NCBI RefSeq assembly: GCF_037975245.1
Contig: NC_092575.1
Location: 5,017,501-5,077,500, forward strand
Source: Apostichopus japonicus
Lineage: Eukaryota; Echinodermata; Holothuroidea; Aspidochirotida; Stichopodidae
Length of the DNA: 60,000 nt
Direction: 5' to 3'
Part shown: piece by piece, positions 1 to 12,649 of the stretch
Numbering within the stretch: the stretch's first letter is position 1
Layout: each line of letters opens with the position of its first letter
Position numbers and translations under genes: made by a program
The notes under the pieces: generated by a model
Database searches by the model: none
Seen by the model: the letters and a program-made list of their open reading frames with translations, nothing else
Told to the model about the DNA's origin: nothing

Positions 1-284
1 TATAAGGTATATTTCTTCTTTCAGCATCATAAAACGGTTATGATCCTTGTGTGTGAGCTGAAACAACTTAATTATTTTCTTCTGATCTAACAGTAAGTTC
101 CTCGCGCAGAGTAAATTCTAACAAACCGCTTCCATTAGATGAATATTAATTGCGTGACAAATTTATTTGCTTATAATACTTGCATATTCTGTTTGACTAT
201 AAGCAAGATTTTATTCAAATCTGCTAATGTTTATCTTTATGAAAGTTCTTCGTTTATTTACTGCTGCTTTTGTTTTTTCTTCAG

Positions 285-493
285 ACATCGATCCATGTCC
301 ACCTAATCAAGTACAAAGTACCTGTAAATGTGAGGGTTCTTGTGCCAATCCGTCTTGCAACAGGACATGTACTGATAATACAACATGTGTGTGTCCTACT
401 GGTTACTTGATGCAGAATGATGATTGCGTCCCACTACAAGAGTGCGGATGTTACATGAGGCATGAACAAACAGGGAACGACACGGTATTACCG
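285..493 (+). CDS. Exon: TIL cysteine-rich domain (left copy)
   Basis: The acceptor is the pyrimidine-rich stretch ending TTCAG at 280-284 and the donor is GTAAGG at 494. The exon enters in phase 1 and leaves in phase 0. The cysteine spacing (CP..V...C.C...C..P.C...C.....C.C..G......C.....CGC) is that of TIL/zonadhesin-type modules. A continuous upstream ATG at 227 exists but lies in the intron-like polypyrimidine region, so I do not use it as the start. Confidence 0.8.
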
Positions 494-2940
494 GTAAGGG
501 ACTGAATTAAATCTGTCTTTTATGACAATGTATTATATATGACAATACTTCGTGTTGACCTAAGCATTTTGCATAAATGACTATACAATCCAGTAAGACA
601 AACCATTCAAAATTTCCTGATATTAGTCGAAAAATGATAGGAAGAATAATTTTGCTAAGCAAAGAATTGTATAAATCATCTTTCTATAAGTGGATTATCC
701 TTTATCCTCGTCGTAAAGCATCGCAAATATAGTTCTTATAGAGTCACTATTTGTAAGACTGACCTGGTGGGTTATTTGTTAACAATATATTGTCACTGAT
801 GTAAAGAGTTATAATCCTAGACACCCTTTAAAGGTAAATTTCAACACATTATCACTTTATTCTTGTGTTGACTTTAATCGCACGTGTTACCACCTTTTAA
901 CGTTTGATTCTACACTGTTAGACTGTTACAGCGATACTCTGAAATAACATCAATAATAGCAATGTGCCTATAGTTATTATTCTCCACTGTCACGATCTGC
1001 CACCATAAGTGGACGATTGCGTGACATTGAGCGCATGTTTCACAACATATACAACATGTTTTACTTATACTTTCAGGAAGGAGAAACTTACACCTCTCCA
1101 AGCTGTGAAAAGACATGTGTTTGCAAAAATGATAACCTCATATGTAAAATCAAAGAAGGTTGTGATCATAACGCAGATTGTGAATATAGGAACGGGATAC
1201 TAAAGTGTTATTGTCGTCAGGGATACCTCGGAGATGGTCTGAAATGCTACTATTCTGATTGTACGCAATTGTTTAATGACGGAGAAAATGCCAGCGCAGT
1301 GTATCAAATGAAACCTACCAATTGGACTGGTCCTCCGTTTGAGGTTTACTGCGATATGACCAATGGAGGTGGTTGGACGGTAAGTCGGGCACAGACATTT
1401 TAGAATGTGAAAAATTAAACTGTCTGTTCCAGATAAGTTTTTATAAAAAAGTTATACTTTTTAAGAGGAAAAGGAGAGCAAATGATATTTATGTCATGTG
1501 ATGGTTATGTAAAGTGTTTTATTCTTACAGTAGTGTGCTCCTTACCCGTTTGGATCTTTGTTTACATGATTTTCACATTTCCAGGTATTCCAACGACAAA
1601 TGAATGGCGCTCAAGACTTTTATCTGTATTGGAGTGACTACAGAGCAGGCTTTGGTAATCTAAGTGAGAACTTCTGGCTTGGAAACGAGAAGATCTACAG
1701 CTTGACAAAGCAAAGACGATATGAGCTGCGAATCGACATGATTAATATTAACAGTGTTCCATTGTACGCCGTATATGATTCGTTTAGTATTACCGACGAA
1801 TCACAAGAATATACTCTACGGCTTGGGAACTACGTTGGGGATGCAGGTATGTGTCAAACGTCCCCATTAGTGAAGAATTCCTCCATGAAAGATTTGGAAT
1901 TGAGCTTAAGGGGTTGGAACTAACTTGACCGCTCTGTTATTTGCCTCTGAAAGAAAAACATACTAGGAGGGTAATGATTGTGCTTGATATAACTTGAAGA
2001 AGTTATAAAGCGTTTTGCGCGGACATTGTTAGCACAAAAGCCCTGCATGTCCGCCTTTCTATTGTAGTTTGTATTGTTCACATTACCTTAGAATAGTTTT
2101 CTCGTGATCATAAGAAGTGCAGTTCAATAGATATATATGACGTGTGCGCATTTTGTTCTTACTTTCCAAAGAAGCTTCATTTTAAACTAAACTATGAACA
2201 ACACCGACAGAAGGTTTGTTCTTATGTTATCCACAACCTCCTGCGATCCTTCTATCAGTAATAAAGTATAATTCCCCCTCCGCCTCATATAATGCCATAA
2301 TCATGTTATCAAAATTGTCTTGAAAAAACTGAACAACGGTTGTGTTATAACACAAAACAAAGTCGGAACTGTTATTGCTTGCGTAATCAACATATTAGTA
2401 TGAATAGTACCATGGTTTTGTAATTGACTTCCACACAAATATCACTTTATTGGCTGGACTGATATTTTTTCTCCACGATTTAACCCCCCCTGACCGTTTA
2501 AGTTTCGTTTCACTTTTATGAGTGGTTTGCTTTTGCCAATCTTTACCTATTTTTTTTTCCTGTAATAAACTGGAAAGTGAGATTGTGTGTATCACAGCAC
2601 AACTTGCAACCGTAAAGTATATGGAATCATCAACTTCATTTAAGCCACATTGTCCCCTTTTCTTCACATGTTAACAGGTAACGCGTTATCCTACCATAAT
2701 AACTTCCCGTTCACCACAAGAGACAATGATAACGATGATACTGACTACAGTTCCTTCAACTCGGACCAAAACAATTTAGGTGTTCAATATCAAGGTGGAT
2801 GGTGGTACAGACAGATGGCAGATATCGATTTCTCTTCTCTCAACAGCCCCTATGGGACTGACAAGAAGTTTTGGTGGAGTCGTCCAGAATACCACCACGT
2901 AATCCGTTATTCAGACATGAAAATCAGGGCAATCGCTTAA
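285..2940 (+). CDS. Fibrinogen-related secreted lectin-like gene, left copy (5' exons outside window)
   Basis: Four exons are visible: 285-493, 1077-1379, 1585-1846 and 2678-2940, all with GT-AG borders and compatible phases, stop TAA at 2938-2940. In order they encode a TIL (trypsin-inhibitor-like) cysteine module, a short VWC-like CxCx segment, an EGF-like module ending in the usual GDGxxC, and a fibrinogen C-terminal (FReD) domain starting at SDCTQLF and ending in MKIRAIA. Family knowledge: FReD proteins are secreted carbohydrate-binding recognition molecules (ficolins, FREPs, sea cucumber fibrinogen-like protein A). The first visible exon starts in phase 1, so an upstream exon must lie left of the window; the right copy shows it would be a signal-peptide exon plus a 39-nt exon. 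No stop or frameshift is seen. A canonical AATAAA lies at 3024-3029. The second FReD disulfide pair is missing (see findings). The exact lectin class is uncertain. Confidence 0.85.
1077..1379 (+). CDS. Exon: VWC-like, EGF-like and start of fibrinogen domain (left copy)
   Basis: A 303-nt phase 0-0 exon between acceptor TTTCAG and donor GTAAGT. It begins EGETYTSPSC, continues through a CxC segment and an EGF-like module (C.HNADC......LKCYC..GYLGDGLKC), then enters the FReD with SDCTQLFNDG and the first conserved cysteine pair (SDC and VYCDM), closing with NGGGWT. Confidence 0.82.
1585..1846 (+). CDS. Exon: central fibrinogen domain (left copy)
   Basis: Begins VFQRQMNG and contains YWSDYRAGFGNLSENFWLGNEKIY, the classic FReD core, through YTLRLGNYVGDAG. 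It enters in phase 0 and leaves in phase 1 at donor GTATGT. It is 262 nt long; the right-hand paralogous exon is 261 nt. Confidence 0.85.
2678..2940 (+). CDS. Exon: C-terminal fibrinogen domain with calcium-site region (left copy)
   Basis: The acceptor is TTAACAG and the first two bases complete a glycine codon. It encodes YHNNFPFTTRDNDNDD, which keeps the acidic DxDND calcium loop, then QGGWWY and MKIRAIA before TAA. The two cysteines that normally flank the GAWWY motif are replaced by non-cysteine residues. Confidence 0.85.
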
Positions 2941-3023
2941 TTAATCAAATAGTAAAAACAATCCTTATTTGCATGAGTACATCAGGCCTTTTCCCTTTTA
3001 CATGTCCGTTAATGCGGGTATTA

Positions 3024-3029
3024 AATAAA
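3024..3029 (+). promoter_or_regulatory. Poly(A) signal AATAAA of the left FREP copy
   Basis: AATAAA sits 84 bases after the stop codon. At the matching place in the right copy (57498-57503) the hexamer reads AATGAA. Confidence 0.5.
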
Positions 3030-5020
3030 ACTGTAGGCTTTGTTATTGGGTAACCTTCTTATATTATATTTTATCTGCGGTAGTGGGAGGTTTCTTTACA
3101 GAAATGAAGTGATCATCCTTAGTTTTTGGCAATATGGTAATTTATTTTGATTCATTTGTGGTTGAGAACACACTGGTTTAAGTAAATTTCGCTGGCATCT
3201 CTATTATTGCTGTAATTCGTGGCTGCGTTTCTTTTACCTTGTACTTCGTTATTCAAGTTCCGTATACAAAATTGTACCAAATTATGACTACAAAGCACTA
3301 ATTGAAATGATGTCAATATAAATAGTATACTATTTCCCCCTTATTTTCATACTGCTGAATTAATGTGTGTTGATTTGGTGTGTGTCAGTGTTCGTGTTTG
3401 TGATTATATACAATTATTGACGATGTTTATGTAAAGTATCTCTTGGTATATTCTTCTTCGAAGTGATCGAATATCTTGCCATTTTCTTCAAATGGTACTG
3501 GCTTTTACAAACCTTTCGTCCCTACTTTATTCTGATTTCATCACTCAATATATATGAAAAAATCAGAATCATTCAAGACGTAATGTTTGCTACGTTAACT
3601 ATTAGTAAGTTGATATAATAACTATTGATATATTAAAGAATATTAACTATTTGATTTTCGTTGATTGGTTGTGAATAAAAATAGTGTTAATGTTTTTTTC
3701 TTGCAACTATCTTTATTTTCTAAATCTTTTCTTAGATATGGCTCTTGACCTATTAAAACGATTGTTTTTATTTTCTGCAATTCCACAAGCGGGAGTATTA
3801 AGGCCTGGATAAGCGAGCTATTCTCAACAAAATAATTTTATAATAAAATTATAAAGATGATAACAACAACCTCTAAATTGAGATTCGTTAGTCGATAATG
3901 GGTGGTTTGGTCATGCGAGCATAGTCCGTCGCTATTAGGCAATATCTGTATGTAAAGTATGGTCATCCGCGCCTTGAAACGTGTTTAAACAATGATCGTT
4001 GAACAAGGCCAATGGCTCTTGAGCGCTTCGCCCGTCTTTATATAAAAATGCTGTAATTAACAATGGTCATACTTTGAAATATATGCCCAACTTTATACAA
4101 ATACTGTGAAATAAACTGCCCACACGCGCACATGATATCAGTCTAATGTGATTAATTCTTCACTTCTTCTGAGTAACGTAGATTACTTAACCGAAACTTT
4201 CAATTATCGTATACCCTTTCTGAAATTCAAACATCCAAAAACCTAACAAACATACGCCATTGGCATATAATCAGGTACTAGCACTGTTTTCTTTGCCTTT
4301 ATGTAAAAGAGAATAAAGTACAAATAGTGTGTAATAAGGAAGATTAAAGGTGATACAAACCATATTATTATTCTTAGTTAAAGTTGGATATTACTCTGAT
4401 CGAGCAGACGAAAGGGTTGGGTTCATTTTGTTCCTATTCTAGCTCAAAAATCTAAACTGTCATGATCAAGAAAGTTGCAAGTGCCATGATAGGTCAAGCC
4501 CTCAGCTATCATGTGGTGGGTAGTGATAAGTGATAAGTGCAGAAGTCCTCTCGCTTTCTCAGTAGATGATGTTGCCACATCTCTCATCACATCTGCAAAT
4601 GACATTACAATCATGGATTCATGATTTTTTGAAACAAAATTATGTCTGTTGATATTGTGGATGTATTGCTTAATAACAGGTTGTAGTTTGGTGGTTCTTT
4701 TTATCTTTTAACCGTAAAATGATAACACAATATATTTGCCACATTTGACGAAATAGCAAGGAGAACATGAATAAACGAACTTCTAAGAGTGGAAGAAACT
4801 ATGATTGATCGTGAAATATTCTAAATTCGTGGCATCAATCGGTGTCCACTACACAGATAAATACTGATCAAGATTGTGGCAAATGCATCAATTTGGTTGA
4901 AATATCTTTTTCTACCTGCGTTCGAACTTTGAACTGCGCTTGAACGCAAATTAGCTAAAGAAAAAACGCCATGAGTGATGTAAGAAATATATAGACTTTT
5001 CATTACAGGATGTAATTAAC

Positions 5021-5065
5021 CTTCTCTAAAAGGGTTCAGATATTGAGTTTCAAAGTCACATATAT
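5021..5065 (-). pseudogene. Orphan FREP small second exon (inverted copy)
   Basis: The acceptor CTATTTTCAG and donor GTTAAT bound a 45-nt phase 1-1 exon encoding an N-I-C-D-F-E-T-Q-containing peptide. It corresponds to the 39-nt exon at 53387-53425. It belongs with the inverted signal-peptide exon and leads to no recognisable downstream exon. Confidence 0.6.
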
Positions 5066-5804
5066 CTGAAAATAGAAATGAAAATCCCTTTATTATTTCC
5101 GTTGTGTTTAAATGTTCCGGATAACACATCATCATAGATAAACTGTGTCAAAACTGGTTGGAATGAGGAATTAAATATGTGTATGACCAACTAACTAAAA
5201 ATATGTACCCTACACTTTTCTGACAAGTTCCATAATATAAAGACGCTTTGTATTCAAAGAGTACTTAAATTTAAATGAGTAGTATGATTTATATCAATTG
5301 AGCGATATGAATAAAAAAGAGATCATTCGACAGATTTGTATGACATTAGAGAAACATATAATTGGTGTAAAGACGTGTGAAAAGGACTTGCTTCGGTAAA
5401 ATCTTCGGTAAAATCAAGACTTTTTAAACACACATGGAAGCAAAAACTACATACTTAGCGGTTGTAGTATCGAGTGCTTGAAATATCCTGGGTACTTGAA
5501 ATTAATCATAAATCAATTTTCGTACTATAGTTAGTTTGATTAGGACCAGCCTGCTGCATATACTCTATATAAACCATTTCTTGTTGTACATGTATCTTCG
5601 CTTTATTATGTTTGAGAGGAGCAGTTTTTAAAACAGCTAAACGGCTTTACTTATAAACAAGTTTGGCTAAAGTACCGAACGAAATACTCTTTACAAACAC
5701 ATTTAGATACGAATATGTCTTTTTTCGAATTACTGGTGCAGCTAGTGGTAAGAAAAATAAACACCAAAAGGTGATTTGCAATATTATACTATAAAGTGTC
5801 TCAC

Positions 5805-5877
5805 TACTCGCAGATGAGATTTCGAGTGAATAACTCAACACTAGGATGATATACACAAACAGTTGTCCTGGATCCAT
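5805..5877 (-). pseudogene. Orphan FREP signal-peptide exon (inverted copy)
   Basis: ATG at 5877-5875 opens MDPGQLFVYIILVLSYSLEI, a hydrophobic secretion signal, then SSAS. The donor GTGAGA follows at 5804, leaving phase 1 after 73 nt. Both length and phase match the exon at 53005-53077. No TIL or fibrinogen exon follows on this strand, because lower coordinates hold the oppositely oriented left FREP gene, so I call it an orphan or truncated gene. Confidence 0.7.
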
Positions 5878-6479
5878 ACTCGATACTCAATCAGCGCATA
5901 GAGATGAATGAAAGAAATGGCAAGAAGCAATAATGATGATGACATTGATACATTATAACTTCAGCAGTTTCCAAGCCAATGAGTAAACTTTATACACTGA
6001 ATGCTTTCCAATCACGACGTTTTCACCCAACTATGATAATATCTCTCCAAGTATCGTTTAAAAAATGTAAGCATTAATATTTGCCAAGCCACTCAGTTAT
6101 TGCTTTCAATATATTCCTTAGTCAAGGTGTATACCCTCCCAAGACTAAAATTATAAGATTGCTTCCTGTGCCACAAGTTAGGTGATCGTCATATTATTTT
6201 TAAATACAGGCCGAACAAACATTTTATCTTGTTTTTCTTTTAATCTGAAATATTAAATCTTAGTATCTATTTGTCAATTTCTCTTCACTATATCTAGTCT
6301 TATTATTTGATGGTCAGTTTGGTATTCTTACAGGGACATCTACTTATCTAGCTTTCCTCCTTTACACCTACACTCTTTCATCTGCTTTCGAAAAAGGTCA
6401 TTACAACAATGACATTTTCGATGATCTTTCGAAAGCTCTGAGACCCTGAATCATAGTTTTCTCATTTCTAAGCTCGGGG

Positions 6480-7399
6480 TAAGAGGGCTACTTTTGCCAT
6501 GGTACGTAGTGCCCATTACTGCTTCAAACCTAAATAATGTGGTCTGTGGAGGGCCTCGGGAGTCAGTTCTTGGTCCTCCTTCTTGTTATCATTTATGTAA
6601 ACGATCTTTATTGTTCAATGATAAGATCTCAATGATTTGTTTTATTCAGACAACACTTACCTATTCTGTTGTGTTCCTGACCCATTGTCAATTACTGCTG
6701 GTCTTGAAAAAAAGCTTACAAACTTTCACGTAATGTAATAAAATGAACTGCTCTGTAATGTTGGCTACTAGCAATAAATCCACCCTATCCAGTTGCAGTG
6801 GATTTAATATCCATGCACAAGAGCCAAATCAAGTTTTCTCATGTTGCTAAATGCGTAGGTGGTTACATTGATCATATTTTTAATTTGAAGCATCACATTG
6901 ATTATGTGTGCAGCAAAGTCTCTAAAGATATTCTCAACCGCCAATCCATTTTGTTATTCTGTCTCAGCCAACAACTATCCTTCGCTACTGCAAAAACTGC
7001 TATTGCTTCAAAATAGTGTAGTGCGAGCACCTCTTTTTCTCATAGTAATACTCTCCCTTTCAAACTTAACACTCCCAATATTTATCATATAACCACACAT
7101 ACATTTTTTATCTTTATGTTCCAATATTGTAATTAATTAATCCTACATCAATCTCTCTCTTCAATCGGTATTCCGTGCACTAGATTCCAACGATCTCTTG
7201 GCATTTATTTAAATCGTTTCAATTCAACTCAGCATTGCGTCTGTTTCAAGAACTTTCCTAAGATATGGGATTTTAGCTTTAGGTGGCCGTCTCAAGTCTA
7301 CACATACCATTGCTAAATTTAATATTGTCACAAATCTCTTTTGTTATCTAGTAAGTATTCATATGGTTTCCTGTCTTTCTCCTGCCTTATCATTTTATA

Positions 7400-7400
<1 letters not shown>
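6480..7400 (+). pseudogene. Decayed non-LTR retrotransposon reverse transcriptase
   Basis: Frame-broken remnants of a LINE RT: CGGPRESVLGPP near 6556 derives from the (G)VPQGSVLGPL motif, and GGYIDHIFNLKHHIDYVCSKVSKDILNR (6858-6950) from the conserved FLGVxID...W..HI..V..K region. The catalytic FADD box is not recognisable. The family resembles jockey/CR1-group RTs. The same relic occurs in inverted orientation at 51850-52430, so it pre-dates the duplication. Nothing further is recognisable beyond about 7400. Confidence 0.65.
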
Positions 7401-8738
<1,338 letters not shown>

Positions 8739-8852
8739 GCGTCCATAGCCTAGTGGTTAGGGTGTCCGAATATAAAGCGGGAGGCCCGGGTTCGAATCCC
8801 GGTGGAGGCTGGAAGTTTATCTGTTCTGGATTTTCCAACTGACTACAATTGC

Positions 8853-8907
<55 letters not shown>
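8739..8907 (+). mobile_element. tRNA-derived SINE with (TA)n tail
   Basis: Internal Pol III promoter boxes are clear: box A TAGCCTAGTGG at 8746-8756 and box B GGTTCGAATCC at 8789-8799. The T-arm (CCGGG/CCCGG) and an acceptor stem (6 of 7 pairs, GCGTCCA with TGGAGGC) fold, but the anticodon arm is poor and the would-be anticodon is ATA, so this is not a working tRNA. A non-tRNA body follows (8809-8855) and then a (TA)n tail at 8856-8907. That is SINE architecture. Confidence 0.7.
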
Positions 8908-8911
<4 letters not shown>

Positions 8912-8916
8912 GTAAC

Positions 8917-9877
8917 GTTGGAATGCGAGAGGTCTCGATAACTAATTTTTAACGAGACACAAGCCTGGGTTCGTTTCCGTAAGGAACACAGACAAATTGA
9001 CGAGTCTAGAGAATTTGAATGAGAACGTAAACTATATTGAACAATGGAGTTTGATCCAACAACAAGTGGTAATTACAGATATATAGAAAATTACTCACAA
9101 ACTTAACAAGATAGGATACACTTTAAAACACGCTGGTCTCTTCCAACGGCGATATCCCTCAGCGGCCACGACCTCGATGACGACGATTCTCGGTCCGTTG
9201 TACCGCGAAATTCACTGGTCCTCGACGAAGTTTCTCGCGATCCCAGAAACAGCAGTCACCTTCTCGGCGATGCTCCAAAATAGAAGACGGACTTCCAGCC
9301 ACAATAGAGTGAAGCACAAGTAGAACTTCTCGCCGACTAAATATTACCAGAGTCATTCCAAAATCAGCTTTATAGCCACTAACTCCTGGCGTAACGAACT
9401 TCCTCAACGGAGACAGAAATTCTTCACCTTCTCCGCAATAACGACTGAAAACTGTAGTATCACAGTAAAGTCCTCTTCCGAACTTCTGAATGGAAGTGTA
9501 GAATCAATCTTGGTATCGATATCTCAATCCTTCAGAAAATACTGGTAGTTGAGCACTGACGATATATAGTAGAATGATATAATATGTGTCGTCGCTTGTA
9601 TTCGTACAGAAACTGAGAAACTCTCCGATCTGGGCGGGTTTATATACGATTCGCCATGTCAAGAATCATCTAGATCTCTCTCGATACACCTGAGTAACAA
9701 CGCGACCCGGTTTCTCTATTCTTGGAAGTCCTTTGCATCGCTCGCGAATATTCCAGAAAATCCACGAAGATGTGTACAGCTTACACGCGATCTCACGTAA
9801 ACCGACGTTAACCCGAGACCAGCGCGTCATCATAAGGAATATACCAGAACAATCGTGTATTATAACATTGTGACACG
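8917..9877 (-). mobile_element. Possible solo LTR or LTR-like element
   Basis: A roughly 960-bp block with higher GC than its surroundings, flanked on both sides by the 5-mer GTAAC (8912-8916 and 9878-9882). On the minus strand it begins near TGTCACAATG and ends near CATTCC, and carries a TATATAAA box followed by a GC-rich segment (plus strand about 9630-9650), a promoter-like layout expected of an LTR. No RT, integrase or gag is present. The ends are not a clean TG..CA pair relative to the GTAAC repeats, so the identity is tentative. A short minus-strand frame at 9407-9159 lies inside it and is not recognised. Confidence 0.4.
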
Positions 9878-9882
9878 GTAAC

Positions 9883-10258
9883 CCGACTTAATTTCTCAAA
9901 TACTGTTTTATCACGTAGGCAATATTAAAGACTTTCTATATAATAACATTAGGTTCCTCACTAGCAGTAACTAGCGTTAGGCTACAATGGGCCCTCGTAA
10001 CAATATATATATTAGTCTTGTAATTCGGAGGAGGACTATCACTTCTGGATATCTATGGGCGATTAAAAATGCACACTTTTCAATGGTGCTAATGCGCTAT
10101 GTTTGCATTTGTACAAAGACATTTATGACAGTAATCCCAACGTATACAACATATTACTACATAAATGATACAAATCAGGTATCTGATATTCTTGTTGAGT
10201 GTACAAAGTAATATAAGAAGGGGATTGTTACCAATCTGACTATATGATATATTCTTAT
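9883..10258. other. Intergenic, no recognisable feature
   Basis: AT-rich spacer between the LTR-like block and the GTGCC repeat; nothing recognisable. Confidence 0.4.
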
Positions 10259-10298
10259 CGTGCCGTGCCGTGCCATGCCGTGTCGTGCCGTGCCGTGT
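10259..10298 (+). repeat. (GTGCC)n-type pentanucleotide repeat
   Basis: About eight units of CGTGC/GTGCC with two variant units (CATGC, CGTGT). It lies immediately left of the large palindrome. Confidence 0.85.
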
Positions 10299-10336
10299 GA
10301 TACTCTATGGGCATATGTCACATGAAATTATACAAA

Positions 10337-10495
10337 TAATGAATGGTTTCCATTCGTGCAATAGTGCAAATATTTCATTCGTTGAAAGATGTAATTTGTT
10401 CCATTCAACGAGGCGCAGTCGAGTTGAATGGAACAAATTACATCTTTCAACGAATGAAATATTTGCACTATTGCACGAATGGAAACCATTCATTA
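10337..10495. repeat. 159-bp palindrome with 73-bp perfect arms
   Basis: The left arm 10337-10409 is the exact reverse complement of 10423-10495, leaving a 13-base loop. Within the arms GAATGG..CCATTC is itself palindromic. A transcript would form a long perfect hairpin. Open frames crossing it on both strands are a by-product of the symmetry. Confidence 0.95.
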
Positions 10496-10794
10496 GTTTT
10501 ATACAACACCTTCAAATTTGGGATATAATTGGATGTAAAAACACTCATGCAACAGATTGTTTTGAACAGACTGGTTTCTCTTCTCTCCCTTTGAAAAAGT
10601 GCTATCAAAAAAGTATAACACATGATTCTATACCATATAGTGCAATAGAGCGGATTTTGCATGCAATCGACGAGCAATTGACCAATCAAATGGCCGGAAT
10701 ATAAGTAGGTGTTGTATAATATTCGATATGCTATTCTCTTCAATGCCGTGCAATACGACAATATGGTGAATGGTAGAATATAAGCTAGACTATG

Positions 10795-10885
10795 TCATGT
10801 AATGCTATGCTATTTCTATGACATTCTATTCCACGTCATGTTGTGCTATGCTAAGCCATGCTGTGCTATGTATATGCTACGCTTG
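10795..10885 (+). repeat. Degenerate (ATGCT/GCTATG)n low-complexity tract
   Basis: Repeated ATGCTATGCT-like pentamers with substitutions, similar in texture to the GTGCC repeat 500 bp upstream. No gene is seen between them apart from the palindrome. Confidence 0.6.
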
Positions 10886-11369
10886 GCAAGTATTACACTA
10901 CATTTTGGTTATCAAGCCAATAACATAAGAAATATTCTGTTAACTAGCGATTGTCATAGGTTTTGGCACGAACGTAGATACTCAGAGAGGATCTTGTTGT
11001 TGAGGACGTGTATCGGCAATAACAGTCAACTTCAAAGAATCTAGTACAGAGTTACCAGTTTGGCGCTATAAACGCCAAAATGACAAATTTGGCGTTATTT
11101 TTGCAGGAGGAAAATAAAGGTCAGGCAAACAACATTTTGACGATTATTTTGTGCTTTCTTTTGTTTTGTGTTTTCTTTTATTTTTGGCGTTTCTTCAAAT
11201 AGTTTACCAATTGAAAATAAATAGTACCTGGAAATTGTTGAATTCCCCAAACGAACATAAATTCCAATCATTCCTCCCTGTTGTTCAGTCCGATTAATGG
11301 CATACGTGTCGGTAAAATTATTTGATTTTTTTGTTGAAACACGTTTCTCTCCATAATGTTCATCTAAGA

Positions 11370-11420
11370 CTGGGGTGGGCAACCTACGTCCCGCGGGCCA
11401 CATGCGTGGTACGCGGATGT
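11370..11420 (+). mobile_element. Relic hAT-type terminus
   Basis: CTGGGGTGGGCAACCTACG followed by CCCGCGGGCCACAT matches the left end of the hAT-type element at 50882 (CAGGGGTGGGCAACTACGG). I found no matching right end or target duplication nearby, so only a degraded end is called. Confidence 0.45.
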
Positions 11421-12603
11421 CACAGTAAACATATAATAATTGGAAATAGCGGCAATCTAAATGGTCTATTTTGTTTTCCGTAGTTTTCTCTAGTTCATAG
11501 GCTAAATTAGCATATATCTAGCAGCGGGTTAAAAGGTCAATTTTACAGGTATAGTCCCTATGATTGGCACGTTGCCAATGAACTAAAATTCCAAAACTTC
11601 CAAACGTCATAAGTTGTAATGAGTCAGATAGTTAGCTATACAATAGGAACAAAATAAGTCCAACTTGGTAGGGTATTGTGTATACACCTGTGTTTCGAGG
11701 TTTATAAGTATATGGTGTAATAGCAATCGGGGTTGAGATCCAGAACTGGTATCAATATTCTACGCAGAAAGTTATATAAGGTTCAGGCAGTGTATACCGC
11801 CTAGGGCGAAGTAATATCATATTAGTTTGACTACCTTCCAAAGCTATAGACAAGAGCACGTGGCGTCTGTCATAGGGGAAGCAGTGGGAGCTTTTAAAAT
11901 TACACCGCAACCTTGCCAAATAACTTAACAAACGTAATAAAGACTTGAAGCATCCTTCTTGGAAACCAGCTCAACGCCTATGTCCTGGACACCGTTAGCC
12001 ATCTTGTATGGCAGCTAATCCGGGATTCTTGACTGGCCCGACGAACTACCAGGAGCATACCTGAAAGTGGCCCCATAGCTATACTGGTGGACCCTGCCTG
12101 GAGTATACACGCGACGATTTTACCCACTTTGAACTACGGATAGTATTAACATTATGGTTTAAACGTTGCAAAGGGATAGTAAGCTGAAACAAGAGGGTGC
12201 AATATAACGTAACGGGAAAGTAATATTAAATATCTAATTATAAGTTAATTCATTGTTTTGGTGTTAAGTAGGTGGATGTTAAAGTTAGTGCAATAAGCCG
12301 TGTATTAATAATTGTTTCACTAACTTTGACAGCGTCTTCTTGTATTTTTTTGATTGTGATAGTGTAAACACCCCAGTATTTGTAAGGAGATCTGCGAACC
12401 CATATGTCCCAGCAATACAGCCGTGACAGCGGAAATACCCCGGGAAGGGGCAATGGTTGCATTCCTGAGTTTTACACAGAAGATGATATCCAAAAACGAA
12501 TTAATATGCAAACTACAGCATATCATATGTGTTTTCCTGCTAAGAAAAGCTTATTATGAGATAATTTTTAAGAGAAGCAACCCAAGATAGAGCCTTGGCA
12601 TCA
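11421..12603. other. Intergenic, no recognisable feature
   Basis: Frequent stops in every frame; I recognise no exon, RNA gene or repeat. Confidence 0.4.
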
Positions 12604-12634
12604 GAGGCGGTGGACTAAGGTTTTATCGGATGGA

Positions 12635-12649
12635 GGGGGGGGGGGGGGG
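12635..12649 (+). repeat. Homopolymeric G tract (15 G)
   Basis: Preceded by CAGAGGCGG at 12604, which resembles a hAT-type end; CCCCTG at about 12811-12816 could be the opposite end, but no 8-bp target repeat supports it. Confidence 0.6.

Larger units (their letters stand above)
1..4320 (+). repeat. Segmental direct duplication, left unit
   Basis: Exons, introns and both flanks align in the same order and direction with 54380-58545. Examples are the 5' flank (TCAGCAT..AAACGGT..TGATCCTTGTG), every intron, and the 3' flank up to TAAAAGAGAATAAA near 4310, matched by GTAAAGAAGAATAA near 58535. Homology appears to continue past the left window edge and to stop near 4320. Units differ by scattered small indels; the left unit has about 60 extra bases near 3985-4055. 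Confidence 0.85.
4440..7000 (-). repeat. Inverted duplication, left arm (FREP 5' exons plus RT relic)
   Basis: Read on the minus strand this block is colinear with 51850-54060 read on the plus strand. Shared landmarks are the decayed RT segment, the region upstream of the FREP start codon (GATACTTGGAGAGATATT), the signal-peptide exon, intron 1, the small exon 2, and the sequence around ATGATTGTAATGTC. It lies directly next to the directly repeated FREP unit, so the left locus has its 5' exon block inverted and placed downstream of a FREP gene. Confidence 0.8.

Noticed and set aside
227-284. ATG at 227 as start of the left FREP gene
   Set aside because: It lies in a T-rich stretch leading to a perfect acceptor at 284; the paralogous gene shows the start is in an upstream signal-peptide exon.
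8739-8811. Functional tRNA gene
   Set aside because: Anticodon stem mismatched, ATA anticodon, and a SINE body with (TA)n tail follows.
10270-10704. 144-codon frame crossing the palindrome
   Set aside because: Openness follows from the mirrored arms; no start context, splice site or domain, and the opposite strand gives an equivalent frame.
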